A stretch of 64,000 bases of DNA from an uncultured Verrucomicrobiales bacterium (GTDB taxonomy: Bacteria > Verrucomicrobiota > Verrucomicrobiia > Verrucomicrobiales > Akkermansiaceae). The stretch's first letter is position 1, and every line of letters starts with the position of its first letter. The notes under the pieces are model-generated. The model did no database searches and was not told where the DNA came from. It saw nothing but the letters and a program-made list of their open reading frames with translations. The position numbers were made by a program, and so were the translations under genes. The DNA is taken from positions 1 through 64,000 of the forward strand of contig CALFVF010000013.1 in assembly GCA_937928735.1 (NCBI GenBank), given 5' to 3'. Below, one piece after another: positions 20,876 through 30,963 of the stretch.

Positions 20876-21685
20876 ATGCCGTCCTCAACTATCATTGAGC
20901 TCAAGAATGTCACTCTTGAGCGCGAGGATTCGATACTCACAGAGATTAACCTGAGGGTGAATAAAGGCGAGCGCTGGGTGATCATGGGGCCCAATGGCTC
21001 TGGTAAAAGCACCCTGATTCATCTCCTCAGCGGTTATCTCCTCCCTAGCTCGGGCAGCTTAGAGGTTCTATCAGGCATAGTCTGTGACGATCATGGCTGG
21101 GCGGACAAGCGCCGCCATATTGGTATTGTTAGTGCTCACATCAGTCAAATGATCGAGTCTGATGAACTCGCCGGTGATGTCGTCCTCTCTGGGAGAGATG
21201 GTGTTCTCAATGTCTGGGAACAAGCCCCTGCGAGTGCAGTTCAAGCCACGATCCAGGTGCTCAAAGACATCGATGCCTGGCACCTCAGAGACCGCGAATG
21301 GGGACTTCTCTCACAAGGGGAAAGACAGCGTATTCTCATTGGCAGGGCTCTCATGAATCACGCAAAGATTCTCATCCTGGATGAACCCTGTGCTGGGCTC
21401 GACCCAGCCGCGCGAGAGCACTACCTCCATTTCCTAGAATCACTGCTCCAGTCTAAGCCAGAACTCACTCCCATCATGATCACCCATCACGTGGAAGAGA
21501 TCACATCTAGCTTTAGCCACGCCCTGCTTCTGAGAGAAGGTCAAGTCCAGCGAGCTGGCACAATTGCAGAAACAATGACCTCAAAAAGCCTCAGCGCCTT
21601 ATTTGAGAGCGACATTGAGCTCACTCATGAAGAAGGTCGATTCTACTCCAGAGTGAAAACTCATACAAGTCACACTGTGTTCTAA
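20876..21685 (+). CDS. ABC transporter ATP-binding protein (ModF/YlmA-like)
   Basis: Walker A GPNGSGKST, signature LLSQGERQRILIGRAL, Walker B ILILDEP. Confidence 0.9.
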   Translation: MPSSTIIELKNVTLEREDSILTEINLRVNKGERWVIMGPNGSGKSTLIHLLSGYLLPSSGSLEVLSGIVCDDHGWADKRRHIGIVSAHISQMIESDELAGDVVLSGRDGVLNVWEQAPASAVQATIQVLKDIDAWHLRDREWGLLSQGERQRILIGRALMNHAKILILDEPCAGLDPAAREHYLHFLESLLQSKPELTPIMITHHVEEITSSFSHALLLREGQVQRAGTIAETMTSKSLSALFESDIELTHEEGRFYSRVKTHTSHTVF

Positions 21686-21719
21686 TACCAACTCAGAAAC
21701 ATTTGTCAATCACCCCCGC

Positions 21720-23180
21720 TCACTCAGACTCAAAGTACTGCGCTTTACACTCTGTGAGCATAGCTTGCATTTTCTCATGCAGTTCTTCTCGTTTTTTGGC
21801 ATGAGAATCAGCGAGATTCTTCGTCTCATAAGGATCTTTTTGAATCGCGAAGAGCTCAAAGGGCTCCTTAGCATTCGTTCCATAGTGCTTGACTAGTTTC
21901 CACCCACCATCACGCAAGACCGTGTAATTCGAGCTCCGGTGCAGATGTGGGAAATGCATGAGAAACTCCTGCTTATGGTTCCCTTTGTGCTCACTAAAGT
22001 AACTACTAATATCCTGCCCATCCATGACATGTTCCTCTGGGGCTTTTGCTCCTGCGGCATGGAGAATGGTGGGCATCAGGTCACAGATCGTCACAAAACT
22101 CTCTGTCACGATTCCTGGTTGGATCGAATAGTGCTTCTGGAGCTCAGATTCTGGATTGGGCTTCGCCCAGCTCACAATGAGAGGTGCCAGCATCCCCCCC
22201 TCATAGTGCGTTCCTTTTTTCCCCTTATATGGCGCGGAAGATTCCACGGCGAGGACATCATCGCCAATCGGTGCATCTGAACCATTGTCTCCAAGAAACA
22301 CAATCAGTGTATTCTCAGCCTCACCGATTTGCTCTAGATGCTCGATAATATCCCCTAGGGACTTATCTATGCCACTAATGAGAGTGCCAAAGGCCTTGAG
22401 TTTTTTGGGGCTCTTAGAATCAGCGTATAATTCTCTAAATCTAGGATCTGAATCAAATGGGCCGTGCACGGCATAGTGACTCATATGCATAAAAAATGGA
22501 GCTTCTTTCTGACTGACTTCTGTGAGTGTCTTCTTCGCCTCAATCGTCAGAGCTTCTGTCAAAAATGTCTCCGTCCCGTGATATGCTTCAAGGTGAGGGA
22601 CGGCATGTAGGGAGCCTTTCCCGTAGTTCTTTTCTCCATAATAGCTCTTTGGTCGGCCAATGGCATTTCCACCCACATTGATATCAAATCCCACCTTTTG
22701 TGGATCCGCACCAACCTTTCCGTTTGGCCCCAAATGCGCTTTGCCAAAATGCATTGTCAAATACCCGGCTTGCTTCAGCACACTCTGTAGAGTCACATCA
22801 GAGGGCTTGAGCCCCTCCCAGTTCCAGTTCTCAGGCCCCTCATTTCTCTGCTTTGGGTTAATCCACTGTGTTGTGTAGTGGCGTGCAGAGTACTGGCCTT
22901 TTAAGAGAGAAACCCGAGAGGGTGAGCAGACACTATTGGCATAAAAGTGGGAGAATCTGACGCCATTGGCGGCTAATTTCTCCATCGCCGGCGTGTGATA
23001 ATATTCATTGAGGGGATAGACTTTTGGCTTCCCTGCCTCATCGAGCGCAAAGGGGACAGAAGTATCCATGAGTCCCATATCATCAATGAAGAAAACAAGG
23101 ATATTTGGCTTTTCTTGTGCCACCGCTGAGACGGAACTCCAACAAGTCAGCAGACAAATCAGGTGCTTTAACTGTTTCAT
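21720..23180 (-). CDS. Secreted sulfatase (arylsulfatase family)
   Basis: Formylglycine motif NSVCSPSRVSLLKGQ; KPNILVFFIDDMG; signal peptide from the internal Met at 23180 (MKQLKHLICLLTCWSSVSAVAQ), preferred over 23345. Confidence 0.92.
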   Translation of the reverse strand: MKQLKHLICLLTCWSSVSAVAQEKPNILVFFIDDMGLMDTSVPFALDEAGKPKVYPLNEYYHTPAMEKLAANGVRFSHFYANSVCSPSRVSLLKGQYSARHYTTQWINPKQRNEGPENWNWEGLKPSDVTLQSVLKQAGYLTMHFGKAHLGPNGKVGADPQKVGFDINVGGNAIGRPKSYYGEKNYGKGSLHAVPHLEAYHGTETFLTEALTIEAKKTLTEVSQKEAPFFMHMSHYAVHGPFDSDPRFRELYADSKSPKKLKAFGTLISGIDKSLGDIIEHLEQIGEAENTLIVFLGDNGSDAPIGDDVLAVESSAPYKGKKGTHYEGGMLAPLIVSWAKPNPESELQKHYSIQPGIVTESFVTICDLMPTILHAAGAKAPEEHVMDGQDISSYFSEHKGNHKQEFLMHFPHLHRSSNYTVLRDGGWKLVKHYGTNAKEPFELFAIQKDPYETKNLADSHAKKREELHEKMQAMLTECKAQYFESE

Positions 23181-23427
23181 AATAAATGTACTGGCATTCA
23201 CTGCGAATTTAACAAGAAAAAAGGGTTTCGTATACTTTCTCACTCTTTTCATCATTTTCATTTTTTTCTCAGCGATCACAGATCCTCCAGCCCTCACACT
23301 ATAGGGATCGAGCAAGTCCAGCTTCATAGAGAGCGATTTCTCCAAAGATTTTATCTATACATCTCTGCTCTCATTCTATAGAAAACCTTATCTCTCAGTA
23401 AAGCTACCCTTAACATTAGAGATACCC

Positions 23428-26400
23428 ATGGCATTCCATAACCTATTCAAGAACAAAGCCCTACTAACACTCAGCTTTCTGCTACTTAGTTTCAGTTCGG
23501 CATTTCACGCACAAGCTGACCCTTTGAGCACCCCGGCTGAGGGCATCTATGGAGAACAGCGACTCTGGCACAATATCACCCTCGCTTTTGAGGGGCCAGA
23601 CACCTCAGAAGGTGCTAGTCCTAATCCGTTCTTGCGCTTCCGCATGGATGTGACTTTCACCCACTCCTCAGGGGCCACGATCACTGTTCCTGGCTACTAT
23701 GCCGCTGACGGTGAAGCCGCTGAGAGCAGTAGTAATAGTGGCAATATCTGGCGAGTTCACTTCACGCCAAACCTTATCGGTGACTGGACTTATTCTGTGA
23801 GCTTCCGCGCTGGAACCAATGCCGCTATTGGCACAGGCGGAAACCCTGTCACTACCAATGGAATCCACGAAAAAACTGGGGCTTTCACTGTCGCTGATAC
23901 CAACAAAACGGGGCGCGACTTCCGCGCTCATGGACGCCTGCGCTATGTGAATGCTCACCACCTCCAGCACGAGGGTTCAGGGCGCTGGTTTTTTAAATTT
24001 GGCGCAGATTCTCCTGAGAACTTCCTCGCCTTCGTCGACATTGACAACACACCAAATAATATCTCAGGAGTGCGCAATACTGGCAGTATTCACACTTGGC
24101 AGCCGCACGTCCCAGACTGGAACACAGGAGATCCCCAGTGGCAGGGCACAAGGGGGCGCGGAGCAATTGGCGCGATCAATTACCTAGCAGAGCAGGGAGC
24201 GCATAGCATCTCCACTCTCGTCTACTCAATAGATGGTGGTGACGATGGCAGAACCTTCCCGTGGACAAGTCCTAATACAAAGCGCCGCTTTGATACCTCT
24301 AAACTAGACCAGTGGGAGACCCTCTTCCAGCATGCGAATAACAGTGGGCTTAATATCACCATTAAACTCGCTGAGGAAGAAAACTGGGAGGACATCTCAG
24401 GGGATGAACTGCACCTCTTTTACCGTGAAATGGTGGCGCGCTTCGGCCACCACCTCGGCCTTACTTGGGTGATTTCTGAAGAATTCGCAGGCTTTAGCAT
24501 TACAGATGAGGAACGGGAAGAAGCTAGATTCCGAGGTGACTTAATGGCAGACATTGACCCGTGGGATAATAACCTCGTTCTCCACACAGGCCCAGGTCAG
24601 AAAAATAATCTCTATCCTGCGATCACTGGTCGTGCCGCCTACAGTGGTGCCTCTCTGCAAATAAGTAATTCAGGCACCTCTCGAAATGTCTTTAATGATA
24701 CTCTTCAGTGGCGCAATGACTCCGCTGCTGCTGGGCAACCATGGGTGGTCGCCTGTGATGAGCAAGGCCCCGCCAATGAAGGTGTGCTGGATCAGAGTAA
24801 CGGGGAGCGCAAAAACACCATTTGGGGGAACTTCATGGCCGGAGGTGCCGGTACTGAATTTTACGTGAATCAAGCAAGTGGCGGTAATCTCGACGCCTCC
24901 CTCAATGACTATCGCCGTATTTCAACCATGTGGAAGTGGGCACGTCACTGTGTCAATGAATTCATTTATGATCAAAACATCCCGTTTTGGGAAATGGCCA
25001 ATGCCAATAACTTAGTCAATGGTTCGAGCAATTTCTGTCTCGCAGCCCCCGGTGACACCTATGTGGTCTACCTGGCGGATGGTGGCACTGCGAACCTGAA
25101 TCTCAATGGCCAGAGCGGCACATACACTGTGCGCTGGTTTGACCCCCGCAATGGTGGCGCCCTACAGACTAGCAATATCACCAGCATCAATGGTGGTGGT
25201 AGCCGAGCTCTGGGTGATCCTCCACGCGCCACCGGCTCAGACTGGGCGGTTCTCATCCGCCTCGATGACGGCTCAGGCCCTCCCCCTGCTGCCCCCCCTG
25301 CCCCTCGAACAGGAAACTTTATTGAGCAGAATGGTTTTCTTGTTATGGAGGCAGAGAGTGTGGATCTCCCTGCTGGCTGGGTGACACGCACAACTGTCCC
25401 TCCCGGAGATCCTCAAAGGATCGGCGGCTTCACTGGAGAAGGTTTTATCGAGTGGACGGGAGCTCAATTCTTTGGCCTACAGATTCCTGAGCGCCGTGCT
25501 GAGGGGGTCATCACCTACCAATTCACCATCAATAACCCGGGTCGTTACACACTGCGCTGGCGGACAAAACAACGCCTCGCTGGACAGACCTTTGACGCAG
25601 GTAATGATAGTTTTGTTCGCTTCGCGAGTGGCACCACCCCCACGGGACAAGAAGACTTCAGTCGATTCACCAAGGTATTTATTCAGAACATGCAAAACTG
25701 GGATCTCAAGGTCTGTGCTGAGCCTCGTAGAGACCAGAATGGGAATGCTGTCTTTATCACCAATGCCTTTCGCCGCGATTTCACGGCAGGCACACATAGG
25801 ATCCAAATTGCCGCCCGCTCCCCAGGGCACGTGATTGACCGTCTGATTCTTCACCGTGATGGCGTCCCCTTTAATGCCAACCTCTTCGCGACAGCACCAG
25901 AATCACCTCGGGAAGAAGGCAATAATGGCGGAGGAGATAACGACGGAGGAGGCAATGAAACCACAGAAATCATCCCGACAGATGATGCCTTTCTACAGAA
26001 TGGCAACCTCGGCACCACACCGAGTGAACTTAGAATAGAAAACTCAGCTTCGCGCACACGAGTCGGCTACCTGCGCTTTGACCTGAGCTCTATTTCAGAT
26101 CCTATCACTTCTGCCCAGCTCAATCTAACTGGCGGCACAGACAGCAGTGGTGGTGCAGTCACTGTGCGCTTCTTTGAAGGTAGCTCAAATAATTGGAATG
26201 AAAACAACCTCAGCAGCAACACCCCCTCTCGTGAAGCTGAAATCACGAGCTTCACGGGAACGATCAGCCAGGGAACAAATGTCTCCGCTGACCTTTCCTC
26301 ACTCATCACGGCTGGGGGTATCTTCACAATCATCATCGAGGTAGATCCATCCAATAGAGACTTTAGTTTCTTTTCCTCTGAAGCCGCTTCACCACCCACA

Positions 26401-27111
26401 CTCACCCTAACTACATCAAGTACGAATGCTCCTCCCCTCAGCCTTACTCTAAATACACCTCTAGAGGGACAGCGCGTCTCTAACGCAGGGCCATACACGA
26501 TCACAGCTAGTGCCACGAGCGCCACCACCGCTGAACTCTCGCTCAACGGTGACACCCTAGAAACTCAATCTGGTGAAAACTACACCTTTGTCTTAAGCAA
26601 TCTCTCCATTGGAGCCCAAGAAGCCATCATCACAGCGCGCTCAGCGACTGGTCAATCTGTCTCAGAAACAGTACGATTTACCACCATCTCCTCTGATTAT
26701 GCCAATTGGTTAGAAGATAACTTCTCCACGGGCTCCATCAACACGCTAGGAGCAAACATCGACACACAAGACCCAGGTGGTAATGGCCTACCCAATATCG
26801 CAGACTACGCACTAGCACTCGACCCAGAGTCCACACTAGGGCCAGATATTCAGGTGAGCCGCATTGGCGATGAGATCGAAGTCCGCCACAGGCAGCGGGC
26901 AGGGAGCCGCGCTGGTGTGAGCATTATTCTAGAAACCTCACTAGACCTAACCACTGACTGGAGTGAACCCAGCAGCCTCTCTCTGACTACAGACACTCTC
27001 AGCGCAGACCTCGAAGAAGTGATCTACCAGATGCCCGCCAGCAGGAGTGAGCGGAGACGTTTCTTTCGCCTCAGAATTCAGAGTGCTGCCGGCAATCTAG
27101 GGACTCCATGA
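23428..27111 (+). CDS. Secreted DUF5060/GH-like multidomain protein with CBM-like and DNRLRE-like domains
   Basis: Signal peptide; N-terminal DUF5060-like domain; TIM-barrel-like core (RRISTMWKWARHCVNEF), putative collagen-binding-like region; DNRLRE-like TDDAFLQNGNLGTTPSELRIENSASRTRVGYLRFDLSSI. Confidence 0.75.
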   Translation: MAFHNLFKNKALLTLSFLLLSFSSAFHAQADPLSTPAEGIYGEQRLWHNITLAFEGPDTSEGASPNPFLRFRMDVTFTHSSGATITVPGYYAADGEAAESSSNSGNIWRVHFTPNLIGDWTYSVSFRAGTNAAIGTGGNPVTTNGIHEKTGAFTVADTNKTGRDFRAHGRLRYVNAHHLQHEGSGRWFFKFGADSPENFLAFVDIDNTPNNISGVRNTGSIHTWQPHVPDWNTGDPQWQGTRGRGAIGAINYLAEQGAHSISTLVYSIDGGDDGRTFPWTSPNTKRRFDTSKLDQWETLFQHANNSGLNITIKLAEEENWEDISGDELHLFYREMVARFGHHLGLTWVISEEFAGFSITDEEREEARFRGDLMADIDPWDNNLVLHTGPGQKNNLYPAITGRAAYSGASLQISNSGTSRNVFNDTLQWRNDSAAAGQPWVVACDEQGPANEGVLDQSNGERKNTIWGNFMAGGAGTEFYVNQASGGNLDASLNDYRRISTMWKWARHCVNEFIYDQNIPFWEMANANNLVNGSSNFCLAAPGDTYVVYLADGGTANLNLNGQSGTYTVRWFDPRNGGALQTSNITSINGGGSRALGDPPRATGSDWAVLIRLDDGSGPPPAAPPAPRTGNFIEQNGFLVMEAESVDLPAGWVTRTTVPPGDPQRIGGFTGEGFIEWTGAQFFGLQIPERRAEGVITYQFTINNPGRYTLRWRTKQRLAGQTFDAGNDSFVRFASGTTPTGQEDFSRFTKVFIQNMQNWDLKVCAEPRRDQNGNAVFITNAFRRDFTAGTHRIQIAARSPGHVIDRLILHRDGVPFNANLFATAPESPREEGNNGGGDNDGGGNETTEIIPTDDAFLQNGNLGTTPSELRIENSASRTRVGYLRFDLSSISDPITSAQLNLTGGTDSSGGAVTVRFFEGSSNNWNENNLSSNTPSREAEITSFTGTISQGTNVSADLSSLITAGGIFTIIIEVDPSNRDFSFFSSEAASPPTLTLTTSSTNAPPLSLTLNTPLEGQRVSNAGPYTITASATSATTAELSLNGDTLETQSGENYTFVLSNLSIGAQEAIITARSATGQSVSETVRFTTISSDYANWLEDNFSTGSINTLGANIDTQDPGGNGLPNIADYALALDPESTLGPDIQVSRIGDEIEVRHRQRAGSRAGVSIILETSLDLTTDWSEPSSLSLTTDTLSADLEEVIYQMPASRSERRRFFRLRIQSAAGNLGTP

Positions 27112-27172
27112 TAACTGTAACACTACTACATCAGCTCAAAAGTAATCTGGTGGGCACCCAAGCGACCTGGTA

Positions 27173-28156
27173 CTACTTATAAAGAGGAGTGATTGTGTAG
27201 CCCTCTTTTTCTAACAATCCTTGAATAGCAGTTTCCCCCGAATAGTGAGCTGCCCCAACAGCTACAAAATGAGTTTGATGAGGAGATTCTTGCAGCTTCT
27301 GACTCACTTTTTTAGCCATCGCCACATTTCTCTTATCCAACATTTTATAAAACAATAGATCTTTTAGCTCGGCCTCCTCCTTCGTTGGCTCTCTATCATC
27401 AATCTTAAGGTTCCAATGCTTTTTCACATAATCACCGATAACATCAGGGCTTTGATAGATATAAACATCCTCTATCTTTTCAAGCTCACCTTCATATTCA
27501 ACAAAGCTTAGACAAGTTTCAAAGAAAATAATTTGCTGCTCATAGTTCATAAAGTTAAACGTACTTAACATCCCATCAATTGTTTCTAAACCCTCTGTAT
27601 GCTTGCCTTTTGCCTCTGCTTTTTCTAACAAAATGTCATCCAGCACCTTCCCGTTTTGAAATTTGTTTTTTAACTTGGACAATTCTAAAGCAGCAGACCA
27701 AGTGTTCAAATGATTGAGCCCTGCTTGGAGGGATAGCTCAGGATTGATATCTTTCATGAACTTATTGGCACGCTCTGTGAGCTCTTCCCCCACATGCTCC
27801 GAAACAGTTTTACCATCTTTACGTACGACTAAATCAGTTACTTTAGCTATAGCCTCTGCATCGTACTTAATTTCACCATACACAGCATCGGCGCTATCGT
27901 AGGCTTTTTGCACCTCTGGGTGTAATGTAGTGATACGCGGATCACTCGAATGACAGGTTCCAAAGAGATACGAAGATTTCTCGAGACCTTTCCCACTTAC
28001 CTCCCACAGACAGGGGTACACTGGATGCTTAACATCTGGAGCATCATCGGCATGAGCCACTTGCCCAAGTCCAAAGATTAGCCCACACAATAAGTTCAGC
28101 AACATATTCTTACCTTGTGCAATAGTCATAGAGGCTAAACGACATCTTGACTTCAA
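27173..28156 (-). CDS. TraB/GumN family protein
   Basis: LWEVSGKGLEKSSYLFGTCHSSDPR... and C-terminal HFVAVGAAHYSGETAIQGLLEKEGYTITPLYK. Start may be the internal Met at 28129. Confidence 0.88.
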   Translation of the reverse strand: MKSRCRLASMTIAQGKNMLLNLLCGLIFGLGQVAHADDAPDVKHPVYPCLWEVSGKGLEKSSYLFGTCHSSDPRITTLHPEVQKAYDSADAVYGEIKYDAEAIAKVTDLVVRKDGKTVSEHVGEELTERANKFMKDINPELSLQAGLNHLNTWSAALELSKLKNKFQNGKVLDDILLEKAEAKGKHTEGLETIDGMLSTFNFMNYEQQIIFFETCLSFVEYEGELEKIEDVYIYQSPDVIGDYVKKHWNLKIDDREPTKEEAELKDLLFYKMLDKRNVAMAKKVSQKLQESPHQTHFVAVGAAHYSGETAIQGLLEKEGYTITPLYK

Positions 28157-28339
28157 TTTGTCTAAATATCACCCATTTTAGCAGAAAAACATCATACTCA
28201 TCTTTCAGGGAACAATTTGGATAGTTCTCTCAAATAGTCACCATATTTTACAAAATGTACACTATCTCTCTAAAAATTCCAAATTCTCACTTGAATATCT
28301 CCACTTCTGACTTAAAAGCCACCACCACGTTGTACCATT

Positions 28340-29215
28340 ATGGCCAATTCACTCAAGATCGCACTCCCTAAAGGTTCTCTCCAAGAGCCCACTATCCAGC
28401 TACTCAAACAAGCAGGATACAATGTGCATATGTCAGACCGAGGGCTGCGCCCATCCTCTGACGACACAGAGCTCGATATCTACCTTATCCGAGCTCAGGA
28501 AATAGGCCGCTACATCGACACGGGCTTCATTGACTGTGGCATCACAGGTCTTGATTGGGCTCATGAAAATGGTGCTGAACTAGTTGATTTAGCTGAATTA
28601 CCCTATTCTCGCGCCACCACGCGCCCGACCAAATGGGTGCTTGTGGTACCAGAAGACTCTCCTATCCAAGATGTCAAAGACCTTGAAGGAAAGCGAATCG
28701 CCACAGAAGGCATTGGTATTACTGAGCGCTACCTCAAGGAAAAAGGCGTCAAAGCGGAAGTCGAATTTTCATGGGGAGCCACAGAAGTCAAAGTCCCTGA
28801 TCTCGTAGACGCTATTGTAGACGTCACAGAGACAGGCTCCTCAATTCGTGCGAATGATCTACGAATCGTAGACACACTACTCACTTCCTTCCCGCATTTT
28901 TACTCCAGTCCCGCTGCTTATGAGGATGAGTTCAAGCGCGCAAAGATGGATCGTATGGTACTCATGCTCAAGGCCACTCTCAATGCGAGAGGAAAGGTCG
29001 GCCTAAAGATGAACCTCCCCGAAGACGCTCTGAGTAAAGTCCTCGAAACTCTCCCGAGCCTACGCCGTCCCACCGTCTCTCAACTAGCAGAACCAGGCTG
29101 GCTAGCGGTAGAAACTATCATCGAGGAGAATGAAGTGCGCCAACTCATTCCAGACCTCAAGGCCCTAGGCGCTGAAGGTATTATCGAATACGATATCAGC
29201 AAACTCGTCCATTAA
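28340..29215 (+). CDS. hisG: ATP phosphoribosyltransferase (long form)
   Basis: KIALPKGSLQEPTIQLLKQAGYNV; DIVDVTETGSS-like AIVDVTETGSSIRANDL; C-terminal regulatory domain. Confidence 0.96.
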   Translation: MANSLKIALPKGSLQEPTIQLLKQAGYNVHMSDRGLRPSSDDTELDIYLIRAQEIGRYIDTGFIDCGITGLDWAHENGAELVDLAELPYSRATTRPTKWVLVVPEDSPIQDVKDLEGKRIATEGIGITERYLKEKGVKAEVEFSWGATEVKVPDLVDAIVDVTETGSSIRANDLRIVDTLLTSFPHFYSSPAAYEDEFKRAKMDRMVLMLKATLNARGKVGLKMNLPEDALSKVLETLPSLRRPTVSQLAEPGWLAVETIIEENEVRQLIPDLKALGAEGIIEYDISKLVH

Positions 29216-29247
29216 TTTTTAAAAACGACTAACCACTACAATATATT

Positions 29248-29343
29248 ATGGGTAACCTCAAGAAACGCCGTAAGGCTAAAATCACAAAGCACAAGCGCCG
29301 TAAGCGTTTGAAGGCGAATCGCCACAAGAAGCGTATCCGCTAA
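29248..29343 (+). CDS. AURKAIP1/COX24-domain small ribosomal protein (mS38/bS22-like)
   Basis: 31-aa ORF not in the supplied track: [31 protein letters not shown], matching the short Arg/Lys-rich COX24-C signature. Confidence 0.85.
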   Translation: MGNLKKRRKAKITKHKRRKRLKANRHKKRIR

Positions 29344-29402
29344 CTCTTTGACTCGCCGAGTACTTAGAGACTCCCGAACCACAAGTTGATTCAATTGACA
29401 CC

Positions 29403-29440
29403 AAGGAATGTAGACTAGGCTCTGCATTCCTTTTTTCTTT
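29403..29440 (+). terminator. Rho-independent terminator downstream of the small ribosomal protein gene
   Basis: AAGGAATGTAG ... CTGCATTCCTT followed by TTTTCTTTTC. Confidence 0.75.
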
Positions 29441-29471
29441 TCACCCTCTAGCACTTCGCTAACTTAGCGAC

Positions 29472-30317
29472 ATGAAACAGCTAGTCGCCACTCTCTTCTT
29501 AGCACTGATCTTCTCCTCCACTACCTCTGCACAAGATAAAACAGCTGCCGATCTCTACTTTGACCAGTACCGAGGCACTGGTACCTTACTCAGCAAAGCA
29601 GAAGCAGAAGAAAAGCTCCGCATAGAAGCAGAGGCAGAAGCTGCAAGAATCGCTGCTGAGGAACAAGCGGCAGAAGAAGCTAGAATCGCTGAAGAAAATA
29701 AATTCAAACTCGAGGACATCAAAGAATTTAATATTGATGAAGTCATCGACAATATCGCCACCCAACCTGAAATCGAAGCTGCCTCTCAACTCGATGAAGA
29801 AGCCAAAGCGGCGCTAGAGGCTAGAGCGAGAGAGATTGGTAAAAAATATCCCACGTTTTTTCTCATCACCTTTGGCCTCATCGCTCTAAGTATCATTTGC
29901 GCCCTGATTTGCCACCTCATCCTCATCGTTCGAGGATTTGAGGAATCGACTCCTTGGGGTCTCGGTATATTCTTTATTCCATTTGTCGGCATCCTCTACT
30001 GTTTGATTCGGATGCGCTTCGTGAAGCTTGCCTTTACCTTTATGCTCCTCTCGGGAGCTCTCGCGGCTGGAGCCGTCGCCAATGTAGTACTGAATAAAAC
30101 CCCTGAGATCATAGAAGACTTTGAGAGTCTCCAAGAACTAATCATGGAAGGGGCAGAGCAAAGCCAAGAATCCAATGAGAGTGATGACACTCAGAGTGAT
30201 TCTTCAGAGGGGCTTGAGTCGACTGGCACAGAAGACGCCGAAACCTCAGCGCAAAATTCTCCTCAAACGAATGAAACACCTGGGTCACAGTCTAGCCGTG
30301 ATACTTCGACGAACTGA
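29472..30317 (+). CDS. Hypothetical membrane protein with signal peptide, Ala/Glu coiled coil and C-terminal TM helices
   Basis: Signal peptide MKQLVATLFLALIFSSTTSAQ; EAEAARIAAEEQAAEEARIAEE; three hydrophobic helices; acidic Ser/Thr-rich tail. Confidence 0.7.
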   Translation: MKQLVATLFLALIFSSTTSAQDKTAADLYFDQYRGTGTLLSKAEAEEKLRIEAEAEAARIAAEEQAAEEARIAEENKFKLEDIKEFNIDEVIDNIATQPEIEAASQLDEEAKAALEARAREIGKKYPTFFLITFGLIALSIICALICHLILIVRGFEESTPWGLGIFFIPFVGILYCLIRMRFVKLAFTFMLLSGALAAGAVANVVLNKTPEIIEDFESLQELIMEGAEQSQESNESDDTQSDSSEGLESTGTEDAETSAQNSPQTNETPGSQSSRDTSTN

Positions 30318-30374
30318 GGGCTTTCAGTATAAAATACCCCCTTTGGACTCTAAGGTGCATTGTGCTAGCCTAAA

Positions 30375-30761
30375 ATGACAGTCGCCGAATTCATTCGAGA
30401 CCTCTCTGAACAAGAGCGTCATTTCATCGCAAACCTTGATTACAGCCTCGAAGCTGAAATGCATCAATCAGCACTGGATAGAGTGATCAAACGAGGCGGT
30501 CTCGTTGACCACTCTATCGAATCTTGGTATCCGTATGAAGTCATTGAGCTGGGTAAAAACTGCCTCATAAAAGGCCATAACCGCGAATTTGTCGCGTGTG
30601 CAGGAATCGTTCTACAAAACATTTGTAACCAATCAGATCAGTGTAACGGCTGGGAAATTAGTTTCTCGGAGCTGAGAAAGGTCTGGAACCAACTCTCAGA
30701 AGCTCACCAAGCACTTCTCGAACCATTGGCAGTCGAAGCTAAGAGCCTAGACGAAGATTAG
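30375..30761 (+). CDS. Hypothetical protein
   Basis: 128-aa ORF with no opposing gene. Confidence 0.6.
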   Translation: MTVAEFIRDLSEQERHFIANLDYSLEAEMHQSALDRVIKRGGLVDHSIESWYPYEVIELGKNCLIKGHNREFVACAGIVLQNICNQSDQCNGWEISFSELRKVWNQLSEAHQALLEPLAVEAKSLDED

Positions 30762-30874
30762 CGGGGTGCAATACCCATTCAACAGCCCTGCGCTTATCAA
30801 ACGAGTCTTCTCTTTGAGAGAAATGATACGCTATGCGTTTAGGTATCAATTCCTCACCTTCCCTCATTACCATA

Positions 30875-30914
30875 ACACAAAAACGGCTTTCTCCATCTCT
30901 GAAAAAAACCGTTT
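30875..30914 (-). terminator. Terminator-like hairpin downstream of gnd
   Basis: Minus strand: AAACGGTTTTTTTC-agagat-GGAGAAAGCCGTTT followed by TTGTG (imperfect, G-U pairs). Confidence 0.55.
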
Positions 30915-30963
30915 GATTTAAATGAACTGGTAGAGAGCGACTAATTCGCCGAGTTCTCTGGCA

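Noticed and set aside
29580-29720. GCAGAAGAA-type direct repeats
   Set aside because: Explained by Ala/Glu-rich coiled-coil coding sequence, not a CRISPR or satellite.
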